In this document: piece after piece, positions 9,389-17,258 of the stretch
Position numbering within the stretch: position 1 is the first letter of the stretch
Layout: each line of letters opens with the position of its first letter
Assembly (NCBI RefSeq): GCF_000725425.1
Contig: NZ_CP006019.1
Span: forward strand, 558,001-622,000
Direction: 5' to 3'
DNA from: Palaeococcus pacificus DY20341
GTDB lineage: Archaea; Methanobacteriota_B; Thermococci; Thermococcales; Thermococcaceae
Length of the DNA stretch: 64,000 nt
The notes under the pieces: model-generated
Seen by the model: the letters and a program-made list of their open reading frames with translations, nothing else
Database searches by the model: none
Told to the model about the DNA's origin: nothing
Program-made: the position numbers and the translations under genes

Positions 9389-9411
9389 AATATATCTACT
9401 CTAGATATATT
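9389..9411. promoter_or_regulatory. candidate PadR operator, perfect 10-bp inverted repeat
   Basis: AATATATCTA, a 3-base spacer CTC and TAGATATATT form a perfect inverted repeat. It sits just upstream of the probable TATA box GATTATAAG (about 9418-9426) of the padR-like gene and in the intergenic region shared with the Fe-S protein gene. Position suggests autoregulation; binding by the PadR protein is inference. Confidence 0.55.
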
Positions 9412-9446
9412 TGTTTAGATTATAAGCCTTTCGGCGGGTGTTGCCC

Positions 9447-9950
9447 ATGTCATCCAAAGCGAGCGTCATGAGGAACATGTTTACGGTGCCCATGAGGAAC
9501 ATGATACTCCTGATAATTGCCCTTAAGGGGAAAGCTCATGGCTATGAGATAATCAAGGAGATAGAGAACATTACCTCCGGCGTGTGGAAGCCGAGTTATG
9601 GCAATCTCTACCCTATGCTAAACAAAATGGTTGAGGAGGGTTTTATAGAACCTCATGAAGAGTATCGGGGGAAGAGAAGGCTGGTAAAATACTCTCTAAC
9701 TGATAAAGGCTGGACATGTCTAAAAGAAGCGAACGAAATTGCACTCAGGGGCCTTTATATGGCTGTTCAGTACCTTATAATGCTGAGAGAAAAGTTAGAT
9801 ACGATGGGTTACGGACGTGAAATAGAAACTGAAATCCTAGAGGAATATCTCAAACTCCTTGAGAACATCCGCGAGACTCTAAATACACAGATAGAGGCTC
9901 TGGAGAAAAAGCTAGAGGAGAGAAGAAAAGAGCTTAAAAGTAATCCCTGA
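9447..9950 (+). CDS. PadR-family transcriptional regulator
   Basis: A 167-aa regulator. Residues about 15-95 form the PadR winged helix (MRNMILLIIALKGKAHGYEI, then WKPSYGNLYPMLNKMVEEGFI and the wing RGKRRLVKYSLTDKG). The C-terminal third is a long charged helix (ETEILEEYLKLLENIRETL...) typical of PadR dimerisation helices. The ATG at 9447 follows GGCGGGTG; a GTG at 9438 is possible. Ligand unknown. The perfect repeat at 9389-9411 is its likely operator. Confidence 0.88.
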   Translation: MSSKASVMRNMFTVPMRNMILLIIALKGKAHGYEIIKEIENITSGVWKPSYGNLYPMLNKMVEEGFIEPHEEYRGKRRLVKYSLTDKGWTCLKEANEIALRGLYMAVQYLIMLREKLDTMGYGREIETEILEEYLKLLENIRETLNTQIEALEKKLEERRKELKSNP

Positions 9951-10030
9951 ACATCCCAGTTGGGTGAATATCTTCAATCCTATTCTCTATAAGACAGGTG
10001 ATTAATAGTTACCATTAGGGATCCAAAAGA

Positions 10031-10044
10031 AAATTATATAAACC
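10031..10044 (+). promoter_or_regulatory. TATA box of the 2-oxoacid oxidoreductase operon
   Basis: AAATTATATAAACC, an excellent archaeal TATA element, lies about 55 bases before the ATG at 10098; GAGGG at 10086-10090 is the RBS. Confidence 0.6.
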
Positions 10045-10097
10045 TAATTCACAAACCTTATTATGACGAAAATCAAACTTTAGTAGAGGGATATGTT

Positions 10098-11819
10098 ATG
10101 GTTGAGTTTGAAGACGACATTTCTATTATTTTAGGTGGTGCTGCTGGTCAGGGTATTCAGACTGTTGAAGAAATTCTAACCCGTGTTCTAAAGCTTTCGG
10201 GCTACAACATCTATGCAAACAAAGAATATATGTCGCGCGTTAGGGGAGGGATAAACACAACGGAGATTAGGGTCTCTTCTGATAGGGCTAGGACTTTTGT
10301 GAGAAAAATTGACATTCTCATTCCATTCAAGCGTGGCGTTCTCCCATGGGTTGAAGGAAGAATCTCAAGGAACACTGTAGTTCTTGGCGAAAGGGAGAAT
10401 GTTGAGGAGGAATTTTTAGGAAAGGTGAACTTTATTGAAGTGCCCTTTACTAAAATGGCCAGGGAAGTTGGGAACACTCTGTACCTTAACACAATAGCCG
10501 CCGGCATAGTCGTTGGGCTTTTTTATGGGGAAGTGGAGATTCTCAAGGATTACTTGACCAAAAGGTTTGCATCAAAAGGGCAGAATGTGGTGGAGAAGAA
10601 TGTAGAAGCCGCACTCAAGGGCTACGAGTTCGGAAAGAATCTGTGTGAAGAGGGTATAATTGGTATTAGTGTCGCAAAAAAGGAAGAGGTTAAAGACGAG
10701 ATCCTCCTCAGTGGAGCGGAAGCTGTTGCTTTAGGAGCTTTAGCTGGGGGTATGAACTTCCTCAGCTTTTATCCAATGTCGCCTTCAACTGGGGTGGCGG
10801 TTTTCTTGGCCCAGCATGCTGAGGACTTTGATATAATAGTTGAGCAGGTGGAAGATGAGATTTCCGCTATAAACATGGCTTTGGGAGCATGGTTTGCTGG
10901 AGCTAGAGGAATGGTAACTACCTCTGGCGGTGGCTTCGCTTTAATGACAGAGGCAATAAGCTTGGCCGGAATGGCCGAGAATCCGGTGGTTATTCACCTC
11001 GCCCAAAGGCCTGGCCCTGCAACGGGCTTGCCTACGAGGACAATGCAGAGCGACTTAAATCTCGCTCTATATGCGGGCCACGGAGAGTTCCCAAGAATTA
11101 TATTTGCACCTGGAACGATAGAGGATGCCTTTTACTTAACGCAGATGGCGTTTAACTTGGCCGACAAATACCAAGTTCCTGTGATTATTTTAACGGATGA
11201 GTACTTAATGGACAGCTACTACAACCTGCCGGATGTTGATTTGGAGAAAATAAGGGTGGAAAAGCACATAATCAAAACTCCCAAAGATTACAAGCGCTAC
11301 GAATTAACAGAAAATGGAGTTTCTCCGAGGGGAATTCCCGGATATGGGAAGGGGATAGTTCTTGCAAACGGCAATGAGCATGATGAGTATGGGGATATAA
11401 CGGAGGATGAGGAATTAAATGCATTAATGCAGGAGAAGAGGAACAAAAAGCTCGAAGCTATAAAAAGAGAAGCAATTCCACCTGAGCTTATTGGAAGCGA
11501 GGACTATAAGTACTTGGTAATTGGGTGGGGTTCAACTTATTATGCCATTAAAGAAGCGCTGGAGAGGCTTGAAAGAGACGACGTGGCGTTTCTCCACTTC
11601 AAGCAGGTTTATCCATTGAGCGAAAAATCAAAGGAGTATTTTGAACGAGCTGAAGTTCTCATTGATGTCGAGCTAAACGTCACTGCTCAGTTTGCTCAAC
11701 TTTTAAAGAAGGAGTTTGGTATCAGCGTTGATTATACGGTTCTCAAATACAACGGAAGGCCTTTCTCCGTTGAGGAATTGGTTGAAAAGCTTAGTGCTAT
11801 TTTGGAGGGGAGAGAATGA
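10098..11819 (+). CDS. 2-oxoacid:ferredoxin oxidoreductase, fused gamma-alpha subunit
   Basis: Oxidative decarboxylation of a 2-oxoacid to its acyl-CoA with reduction of ferredoxin. The 573-aa chain fuses a gamma domain (residues about 1-190, starting IILGGAAGQGIQTVEEIL) to an alpha domain (about 200-570, with FYPMSPST in place of the YPITPST motif and GGGFALMTEA). This fused gamma-alpha plus beta architecture without a ferredoxin-like delta subunit resembles two-subunit crenarchaeal enzymes. Substrate (2-oxoglutarate, pyruvate or another acid) cannot be read from the sequence. The stop overlaps the beta start. Confidence 0.9.
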   Translation: MVEFEDDISIILGGAAGQGIQTVEEILTRVLKLSGYNIYANKEYMSRVRGGINTTEIRVSSDRARTFVRKIDILIPFKRGVLPWVEGRISRNTVVLGERENVEEEFLGKVNFIEVPFTKMAREVGNTLYLNTIAAGIVVGLFYGEVEILKDYLTKRFASKGQNVVEKNVEAALKGYEFGKNLCEEGIIGISVAKKEEVKDEILLSGAEAVALGALAGGMNFLSFYPMSPSTGVAVFLAQHAEDFDIIVEQVEDEISAINMALGAWFAGARGMVTTSGGGFALMTEAISLAGMAENPVVIHLAQRPGPATGLPTRTMQSDLNLALYAGHGEFPRIIFAPGTIEDAFYLTQMAFNLADKYQVPVIILTDEYLMDSYYNLPDVDLEKIRVEKHIIKTPKDYKRYELTENGVSPRGIPGYGKGIVLANGNEHDEYGDITEDEELNALMQEKRNKKLEAIKREAIPPELIGSEDYKYLVIGWGSTYYAIKEALERLERDDVAFLHFKQVYPLSEKSKEYFERAEVLIDVELNVTAQFAQLLKKEFGISVDYTVLKYNGRPFSVEELVEKLSAILEGRE

Positions 11820-12685
11820 AAGTTAGGTTTTTTGAGCCCCAAAGGCCGGGCTCTCAAGATGTTGCCTGGTGTCCGGGATGTGGTAACTTCGGCATTAGGA
11901 ACATCCTTATGCGCGTCTTTGAGGAGCTTAGCTTAACTCCACAGGAAGTTGTGATTATAAGTGGTATCGGCCAGGCTGCAAAAATGCCCCACTATATAAA
12001 CGTTAACGGCTATCATACGCTCCACGGAAGGTCTATACCCATAGCAACTGCTGTCAAAGCAGCGAACCCGAACCTAACAGTCATTGCTGAGGGTGGAGAT
12101 GGTGACATGTATGCTGAAGGTGGAAATCATCTCCTACACGCTATAAGAAGGAATCCAAACATAACCGTCCTCATCCACAACAATCAAATCTACGGGCTGA
12201 CCAAAGGACAAGCTTCACCGACCACAATGCTTGGAATGAAGACTCCAACTCAGCCTTGGGGAGTTTTTGAAGAACCCTTAAACTCAATAGCGATGGCAAT
12301 AGCTTTGGATGCTTCATTCGTAGCGAGGACGTTCATGGGATACTTTAAGGAATCTGTGGAGATTATAAAGAAGGCCATACAGCACAAAGGACTTGCGATC
12401 GTGGATGTCTTTCACCCCTGCGTCTCATTCAACAAAGTGAACACTTACCAATGGTATAGGAAGCATACCTACTGGCTGGAAAACCACGACCCCTACAACA
12501 GAGAAGAGGCTCTTAAGCGAGCGTTGGAGAGAGATCCCTATCCTTTGGGCATCTTCTATATCCACGAGAAACCCACATTTGAGGAGCAGGTTCCTGCTTA
12601 TAAGAAGGATAAAACACCACTGTGGCAGAGAGAACCAAAATTCGATGTTATAAAGGCATTTTTGGACGCCAAACGGAGACTTTGA
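11816..12685 (+). CDS. 2-oxoacid:ferredoxin oxidoreductase beta subunit (TPP-binding)
   Basis: Thiamine-diphosphate subunit, 289 aa. The Mg-TPP motif begins at GDGDMYAEGGNH (about residues 98-109) and ends at HNNQIYGLTKGQ. Fe-S ligands CPGC (Cys19, Cys22) and a late Cys202 (HPCVSFN) are present. The third ligand seen in relatives, a Cys in the GIGCSG-type motif, is Gln53 here (GIGQAAK); the whole protein has only three cysteines. Either the cluster has a different fourth ligand or this subfamily differs. Coupled to the alpha gene through a 4-bp overlap. Confidence 0.9.
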   Translation: MKVRFFEPQRPGSQDVAWCPGCGNFGIRNILMRVFEELSLTPQEVVIISGIGQAAKMPHYINVNGYHTLHGRSIPIATAVKAANPNLTVIAEGGDGDMYAEGGNHLLHAIRRNPNITVLIHNNQIYGLTKGQASPTTMLGMKTPTQPWGVFEEPLNSIAMAIALDASFVARTFMGYFKESVEIIKKAIQHKGLAIVDVFHPCVSFNKVNTYQWYRKHTYWLENHDPYNREEALKRALERDPYPLGIFYIHEKPTFEEQVPAYKKDKTPLWQREPKFDVIKAFLDAKRRL

Positions 12686-12689
12686 AGCT

Positions 12690-12698
12690 TTCTTTTTT
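12690..12698 (+). terminator. T-run terminator after oxidoreductase operon
   Basis: A TCTTTTTT tract follows the beta stop by a few bases, the usual oligo-T terminator form in this genome. Confidence 0.35.
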
Positions 12699-12720
12699 AA
12701 ACTTAATTAGGGTTTTGGAG

Positions 12721-12738
12721 AAAATGTGAAAACATTTT
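12721..12738. promoter_or_regulatory. inverted repeat at the flavodiiron promoter
   Basis: AAAATGT and ACATTTT flank a 4-base spacer, a perfect 7-bp inverted repeat overlapping the probable TATA region (CATTTTTATC). A repressor bound here would block TBP; the regulator is unknown. Confidence 0.4.
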
Positions 12739-12775
12739 TATCTTTGCTTTTCATACTTTTGATTAGGTGATAAAA

Positions 12776-13984
12776 ATGGGAAAGGTTTGGATAGAGGAAA
12801 TAAGTGATGGGCTTTACGTCCTGAGGGTTGATGATGACCAAACTAAATACTTCGAGGCTATGTGGGATATCCCTGAGGGAATTACTTACAATGCCTATCT
12901 CATGAAAACTGGAGATGCCGTTGTTTTGTTTGATGCTTGGAAGAAAACCTATGAAAAGGAGTTTATTGAAGCTTTGTCAAGCATAGTTGATCCCAAAGAA
13001 ATAACTCACATAGTGGTTCACCACATGGAGCCAGACCACAGCGGAGCACTGCCAAAAGTCCTCGAGCTCAATGGATACAAAGCTCAGATTTTGGGGACAA
13101 CCTTTGTAGAAAAACTAATTGAAGCGTTCTATGGGATTAAGGTGAACTTTAGGCCTGTAAAGGATGGAGAAGAAATTAAAATTGGAGAGAAAACATTCAG
13201 GTTCATCCACGTCCCGTGGCTTCACTGGCCTGACACAATGATAACTTATGTCATTGAAGACGGCATATTCTTTGGGGGAGATGTGTGTGGAGGCTATTCA
13301 ATTCCACCTGCGCTTTTTGATGACGATGAAGAAGTTGTTCAAAACTACCTTCCTCACGTTAGGAAATACATCATAAACGTGATAGGCCACTACAAGAAGT
13401 ACATTCACCAGAACATAGAGAAAATTAAAAGCTTTAATTTGGATTTAAAACTCATAGCTCCGGCCCACGGATTGATATGGAGAAAGAATCCAGCGAAAAT
13501 CATTGAATTCTATGAACAAGTTGGGAGGGGAATTCCGACAAAAGGCAAAGTTTTGGTTGTGTACTCTTCGATGTATGGCTTCGTTGAAAAAGCGGTGAGC
13601 GTTGCAGTTGATGAGGTTAAAAAGCTCGGTTACAATCCGGTAGTTTACAAGTTTACGGATACAGAAAGGGCAAACATAAGCGACATACTTGGAGATGTCC
13701 CAGACAGCGAGGCAATAATCATAGGCACGGCAACTTATGAAGCGGATATCTTTCCAATGATGCGCTTTACTCTCGATGAAATCCTTGATAAGGCCAATTA
13801 CGAAAAGCCTGTCTTGGTTTTGACCACCTTTGGATGGGGCGGCATTGCAGGTAAAAAAATTGAATCTTTGTTCTCAAAGACCAAGTTTAATGTCATAGAG
13901 ACCATGGAAATAAAGGGCCTCTTGCAGAAAGGTCTAGAAAAGAAGGTTAGAGAAGGAGTTGGAAAACTTTTGGGCATAAAATGA
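12776..13984 (+). CDS. flavodiiron protein (A-type flavoprotein; O2/NO reductase)
   Basis: Reduces O2 to water (or NO to N2O) using electrons from rubredoxin. The 402-aa protein has an N-terminal metallo-beta-lactamase-like domain with the diiron ligand set HHMEPDHSG (about residues 82-90), a later metal-ligand region FGGDVCGG and APAHG, then a C-terminal flavodoxin domain (about 255-402) with the FMN phosphate loop SSMYGFVEKA and TFGWGG. The ATG follows AGGTGATAAAA; the upstream GTG lies in the RBS. Opens the oxygen-defence island; its electron donors NROR and rubredoxin are encoded 2-4 kb downstream. Confidence 0.93.
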   Translation: MGKVWIEEISDGLYVLRVDDDQTKYFEAMWDIPEGITYNAYLMKTGDAVVLFDAWKKTYEKEFIEALSSIVDPKEITHIVVHHMEPDHSGALPKVLELNGYKAQILGTTFVEKLIEAFYGIKVNFRPVKDGEEIKIGEKTFRFIHVPWLHWPDTMITYVIEDGIFFGGDVCGGYSIPPALFDDDEEVVQNYLPHVRKYIINVIGHYKKYIHQNIEKIKSFNLDLKLIAPAHGLIWRKNPAKIIEFYEQVGRGIPTKGKVLVVYSSMYGFVEKAVSVAVDEVKKLGYNPVVYKFTDTERANISDILGDVPDSEAIIIGTATYEADIFPMMRFTLDEILDKANYEKPVLVLTTFGWGGIAGKKIESLFSKTKFNVIETMEIKGLLQKGLEKKVREGVGKLLGIK

Positions 13985-13985
13985 C

Positions 13986-14000
13986 TTCTTTTCTTTTTAT
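13986..14000 (+). terminator. T-rich terminator after flavodiiron gene
   Basis: CTTCTTTTCTTTTTAT follows the stop codon directly, an oligo-T termination signal. Confidence 0.35.
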
Positions 14001-14103
14001 GTTGTGTAATTGGTATGGATGTAGATGTATAAACTTTTCATATGAATGATATTCTTAGATAGTGTTAAATATCAATAACGAAAAAATATTTATGGTGGTT
14101 CTT

Positions 14104-14652
14104 ATGGACCAAAGTGAAATTGTTGAAAAATTAAAAAGTTTAAGCTCGAGGGAAGTTTTAGGCTATGCAATTGCTTCTGAAGAAGATGCTAAGCGCTTTT
14201 ACCTCGAGCTTGCAAAAGGTAAGGGAGAGCTTATCTCGAACTTCTTTGAAATGCTTGCAATGAGTGAAGAAGCCCATAAAAATATTCTTTTGAAACTTCA
14301 TGAGAAGCTTTTTGGGAATGTAGACTACGAGACTCCCCAAGACATTCCCTTCTCTGAAAGTATGATAAAAATAGAAACTCTGGGAAATCTTGTTGAAGCG
14401 TTAAAGACGGCTATGGCAAATGAGAGAAACGCTTACAGGGTTTATAAGATGCTGGCAGAAAAACAGCCAGATTACCGCGAAATTTTTGAGTATCTAGCCA
14501 TGCAGGAAAAGGCCCACATGGAGGCACTGAAAGTCCATAAGGACTACATGGAAACAAAGATTGAAAGCCAACCGGAACTTCATATGGCTCCTATTGAAGC
14601 CCGGATCTCCCTTGATATAGAAAAGTACCACAAGCCAGAGGTTAGGTATTAA
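14104..14652 (+). CDS. ferritin-like (rubrerythrin-fold) protein 1
   Basis: A 182-aa four-helix diiron-type protein without rubredoxin domain. Helix motifs AIASEEDAKRFY (about 23-34), MSEEAHKN (about 58-65), AMANERNAYRVY (about 103-114) and AMQEKAHMEALK (about 138-149) contain the paired Glu and ExxH ligands of two half-sites. Likely binds iron and reacts with peroxide or O2; exact role unknown. The start at 14104 follows GGTGGTT; an AAAAAATATTTAT box at about 14080-14092 makes more upstream starts implausible. The C-terminal 35 residues, rich in Pro, Glu and His, extend beyond the ferritin fold. Confidence 0.85.
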   Translation: MDQSEIVEKLKSLSSREVLGYAIASEEDAKRFYLELAKGKGELISNFFEMLAMSEEAHKNILLKLHEKLFGNVDYETPQDIPFSESMIKIETLGNLVEALKTAMANERNAYRVYKMLAEKQPDYREIFEYLAMQEKAHMEALKVHKDYMETKIESQPELHMAPIEARISLDIEKYHKPEVRY

Positions 14653-14681
14653 ACTTCATAAAGCGTTTTTGGGTGGGCTCG

Positions 14682-15776
14682 GTGAAAATTTTGGTTATTG
14701 GAAATGGTCCTGCTGGATTTACTTTGGCTAAGGAGCTCTCAAAGGACTTTGATGTGACGATAATTGAAAAAGAAAATTCTCTTTACTATAACAAACCTAT
14801 GCTGAGCCACTATATAGCAGGATTTGTTGGAGAAATGGCTCTCTTCCGGTATTCTCATGAATGGTATGACAAATACGGCATAGAATTGAACCTTGGAGTT
14901 GAGGCAGAGAGAATTGATGAAACAAGGAAAAAGCTTGTGACCACTAACGGGGAATTTGAATATGATGCTTTGGTCTTGGCTACCGGGGCAAGAGCTAGGG
15001 AGCCAGAAGTAGAGGGAAAGGAGCACCTAATGACACTCAGAACTTTTGAAGACGCAAAAAGGATTAAGGAAAGTTTGGAAAGCGAAGATGAACCTGTTAT
15101 TATCGGTGGTGGGTTTATAGGGCTGGAATTGGCATCCAATTTAGCGAAGGCTGGATTTAAACCAAGAGTAGTTCATAGAAGGGCAACGTTTCTTGGCCTC
15201 GATGAGGAGCTCAGCGGAATATTAAAGGAAAAGCTTGAGAATGCTGGGGTTTCTTTCCTTTTAAATGCGAATTTAATGAAAGCAGATGAGAAGGGGATTT
15301 TAACGGATAAAGGATATATTAAGAGCAAGACAAAGATATGTGCTATCGGCATAGTACCAAATAAGGAGATAGCAGAAAAGAGCGGAATAAAAACTAATAG
15401 AGGCGTTTTGATAGATGAGCGATTCCAAACTTCTGCAGGGGATGTCTATGCAATTGGGGACTGCGCTGAGTATGAAGGTATAATCTGCGGGACAGCCAAA
15501 ACTTCAATGGAGCACGCTAGGACTTTAGCAAATATTTTAAGGGGAAAAGAGGCTCTCTACGACTTTAACTTTCGCTCAATAGTCTTTAAGTTTGGCGACT
15601 TGCCTATAACTATAATCGGGAGAGTAAAAAATGAAAGCAGGTGGGTGGACGAAAATATAAAGGTATTTCTAGAAAACAATATGGTAGTTGGTGCAGTTGT
15701 TTTGGAGGATCTTAAAGAGGCAATGAGGCTCGAAAAACTTATAAAAAATGGTCTTTCTTTGAAAGAGTTTGGTTGA
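14682..15776 (+). CDS. NAD(P)H:rubredoxin oxidoreductase
   Basis: FAD enzyme that passes electrons from NAD(P)H to rubredoxin, feeding superoxide reductase, rubrerythrin and flavodiiron protein. 364 aa. The N-terminal FAD site is MKILVIGNGPAGF; a second nucleotide-binding motif IIGGGFIGLELA lies at about residues 137-148, and GDVYAIGDCAEY (about 258-269) is the second FAD contact. Start chosen at GTG 14682, after GGGTGGG and matching the Pyrococcus N-terminus. It follows the ferritin-like gene by 30 bases, so the two may form an operon. Confidence 0.92.
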   Translation: MKILVIGNGPAGFTLAKELSKDFDVTIIEKENSLYYNKPMLSHYIAGFVGEMALFRYSHEWYDKYGIELNLGVEAERIDETRKKLVTTNGEFEYDALVLATGARAREPEVEGKEHLMTLRTFEDAKRIKESLESEDEPVIIGGGFIGLELASNLAKAGFKPRVVHRRATFLGLDEELSGILKEKLENAGVSFLLNANLMKADEKGILTDKGYIKSKTKICAIGIVPNKEIAEKSGIKTNRGVLIDERFQTSAGDVYAIGDCAEYEGIICGTAKTSMEHARTLANILRGKEALYDFNFRSIVFKFGDLPITIIGRVKNESRWVDENIKVFLENNMVVGAVVLEDLKEAMRLEKLIKNGLSLKEFG

Positions 15777-15839
15777 ATAAGAAAACTTTTTATATTTCTT
15801 TTTCGGAATTAATATGGACAACTGTAAGGGGTGGTGTCA

Positions 15840-16356
15840 ATGGTCGTGAGGAAAAAAATGACGAAGAGGTTCTTAGAAGAGGCCTATGCTGGGGAAAGTC
15901 AGGCCCACATGAAATACCTAATTTTTGCAGATGTTGCTGAAAAAGAAGGATTTCCAAATATTGCAAAGCTTTTTAGGGCGATAGCTTTTGCTGAGCTCGT
16001 TCATGCGAAGAATCACTATCAAGCTTTAGGCAACATAAAAGATACTGTAGAAAACCTCCAAACGGCTATAGATGGAGAGACTTTTGAAGTTGAGGAGATG
16101 TATCCTGTTTACAAAGCAACAGCAGAGCTCCAAGATGAGAAAGAAGCAATAAGGAGTACGCACTATGCACTTGAAGCTGAAAAAAATCCATGCAGAGCTT
16201 TACAAGAAAGCTAAAGAGTTGGCAGAGGAAAAGAAGGATATTGATGTTAAGAAAGTCTACATATGCCCTGTTTGTGGGTACACTGCAATCGATGAAGCAC
16301 CAGAAAAGTGTCCTGTCTGTGGAGTCCCAAAAGATAAGTTTGTAATCTTTGAGTGA
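15840..16356 (+). pseudogene. rbr: rubrerythrin, reading frame broken at an A7 run
   Basis: NAD(P)H-dependent peroxide reductase of anaerobes. Residues 1-114 (from VVRKKMTKRFLEEAYAGES) form the diiron four-helix part with EExY and ExxH motifs; the C-terminus CPVCGYTAIDEAPEKCPVCG is the rubredoxin-like iron site. The two parts lie in different frames. At 16180-16186 there are seven A; with six, the frame reads ALEAEKIHAELYKK and runs on to the stop at 16356, matching the 171-aa Pyrococcus protein. As written, frame one ends at 16214 (PCRALQES). This may be a sequencing indel, a real mutation or slippage. TATA-like TTTTTATATTT at about 15786; RBS AAGGGGTGG. Confidence 0.85.
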
Positions 16357-16432
16357 ATGGTTTAATTTTCGATCTTTTATTTTTTGACATAAAACTTATA
16401 AGGTTTGATAAAAATATGTGGATGGTGGTAGT

Positions 16433-16597
16433 ATGGCAAAGTGGAAATGTATAGTTTGTGGCTATATCTACGATGAGGAAGCTGGAGATCCGGATAACGG
16501 GGTAAACCCTGGAACAAAGTTTGAGGACATCCCGGACGATTGGGTTTGCCCGCTCTGCGGTGCACCAAAAGATATGTTTGAAAAGATGGAGGAATAA
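16433..16597 (+). CDS. rubredoxin
   Basis: A 54-aa one-iron electron carrier. It starts [19 protein letters not shown] and has the second CPLCG pair near residue 40; the four cysteines (6, 9, 39, 42) coordinate a single iron. It mediates electrons from NROR to superoxide reductase, rubrerythrin and flavodiiron protein. AAACTTATAAGG (about 16392-16403) is the promoter, and GGTGG precedes the ATG. The stop lies 11 bases before the superoxide reductase start, so the two are co-transcribed. Confidence 0.95.
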   Translation: MAKWKCIVCGYIYDEEAGDPDNGVNPGTKFEDIPDDWVCPLCGAPKDMFEKMEE

Positions 16598-16608
16598 AGG
16601 TGGTTGAT

Positions 16609-16971
16609 ATGAAGTTTGGGGAGATAATTTACACCCCTGAGGTTGAGGAAGGCCCAGCGGCTGCCAAGAAAGAGAGCCACGCACCGAAAATTGAGATCGA
16701 GAAGAAGGAGGACTACTATAAGATTAAAGTGAGTGTTGGACCTCACCCGAACACGCCGGAACACTCAATTAGGTGGATTGAGGTCTACTTTTACGAGGAA
16801 GGAAGGGCATTCAACCCAATAATCCTCTCAAGAGTCCACTTCGAGCCCGGCTATGTTGAGCCAGAAATAAAGCTCAAGATTAAGCTCCAAAAGAGTGGAA
16901 TAATCTATGCAGTTGCTTATTGTAATTTACACGGGCTTTGGGAAAACAGAAAGGAAATTAAGGTTGAGTGA
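16609..16971 (+). CDS. sor: superoxide reductase (neelaredoxin type), unusual active site
   Basis: Reduces superoxide to H2O2 at a mononuclear iron with four His and one Cys ligand. The 120-aa protein keeps SHAP (His about 28), PHPNTPEH (two His) and the C-terminal YCNLHGLWE (Cys and His). The catalytic loop normally reads GEKHVP; here it is KESHAP, so the conserved active-site Lys is Ser while the adjacent Glu remains. The N-terminus is also longer and Ala/Lys-rich. Start at ATG 16609, after AAAGGTGG; the GTG at 16600 lies within the RBS. Operon with rubredoxin. Confidence 0.92.
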   Translation: MKFGEIIYTPEVEEGPAAAKKESHAPKIEIEKKEDYYKIKVSVGPHPNTPEHSIRWIEVYFYEEGRAFNPIILSRVHFEPGYVEPEIKLKIKLQKSGIIYAVAYCNLHGLWENRKEIKVE

Positions 16972-16998
16972 GCATCTTTTATTTGAAGGGGGATGGAT

Positions 16999-17178
16999 AT
17001 GGACGCTAAAGAAATGGTTTTTGAAATTATGAAGAAGGCTGGAAAGCCATTAAAGAGTGCAGAGATAGCTGAATTGGCAGGTCTTCCGAAAAAAGATGTT
17101 GATAAAGCAATTAAAGCTCTGAAAAAAGAGGGAAAAATAACTTCTCCAAAGCGGTGCTACTACGCACCGGTTGAATGA
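16999..17178 (+). CDS. small winged-helix DNA-binding protein
   Basis: A 59-aa basic protein consisting of one winged helix: MVFEIMKKAGKPLKSAEIAELAGLPKKDVDKAIKALKKEGKI, then a short wing with KRCYYAPVE. Start at ATG 16999, because the ATG at 16993 directly abuts the GGGGG ribosome site. It follows superoxide reductase by 27 bases, probably in the same transcript, and could regulate the redox genes. Family resemblance is only to generic HTH proteins; no ligand domain is present. Confidence 0.75.
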   Translation: MDAKEMVFEIMKKAGKPLKSAEIAELAGLPKKDVDKAIKALKKEGKITSPKRCYYAPVE

Positions 17179-17258
17179 ATCTCTATTCCAACTCTTCTCT
17201 TTTTGTTTTGGAAATGATTATAACTTCTAAAGTTCACAAAACCGAAGGGGGAGATACC

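Noticed and set aside
14062-14103. Longer N-terminus of ferritin-like protein 1 beginning at GTG 14062
   Set aside because: It would start upstream of the probable TATA box at about 14080-14092 and lacks an RBS; homologous start is MDQSEIVEKL.
16180-16186. Programmed frameshifting in rubrerythrin as an established mechanism
   Set aside because: A seven-A run alone cannot distinguish slippage from mutation or sequencing error, so it is kept only as a hypothesis.
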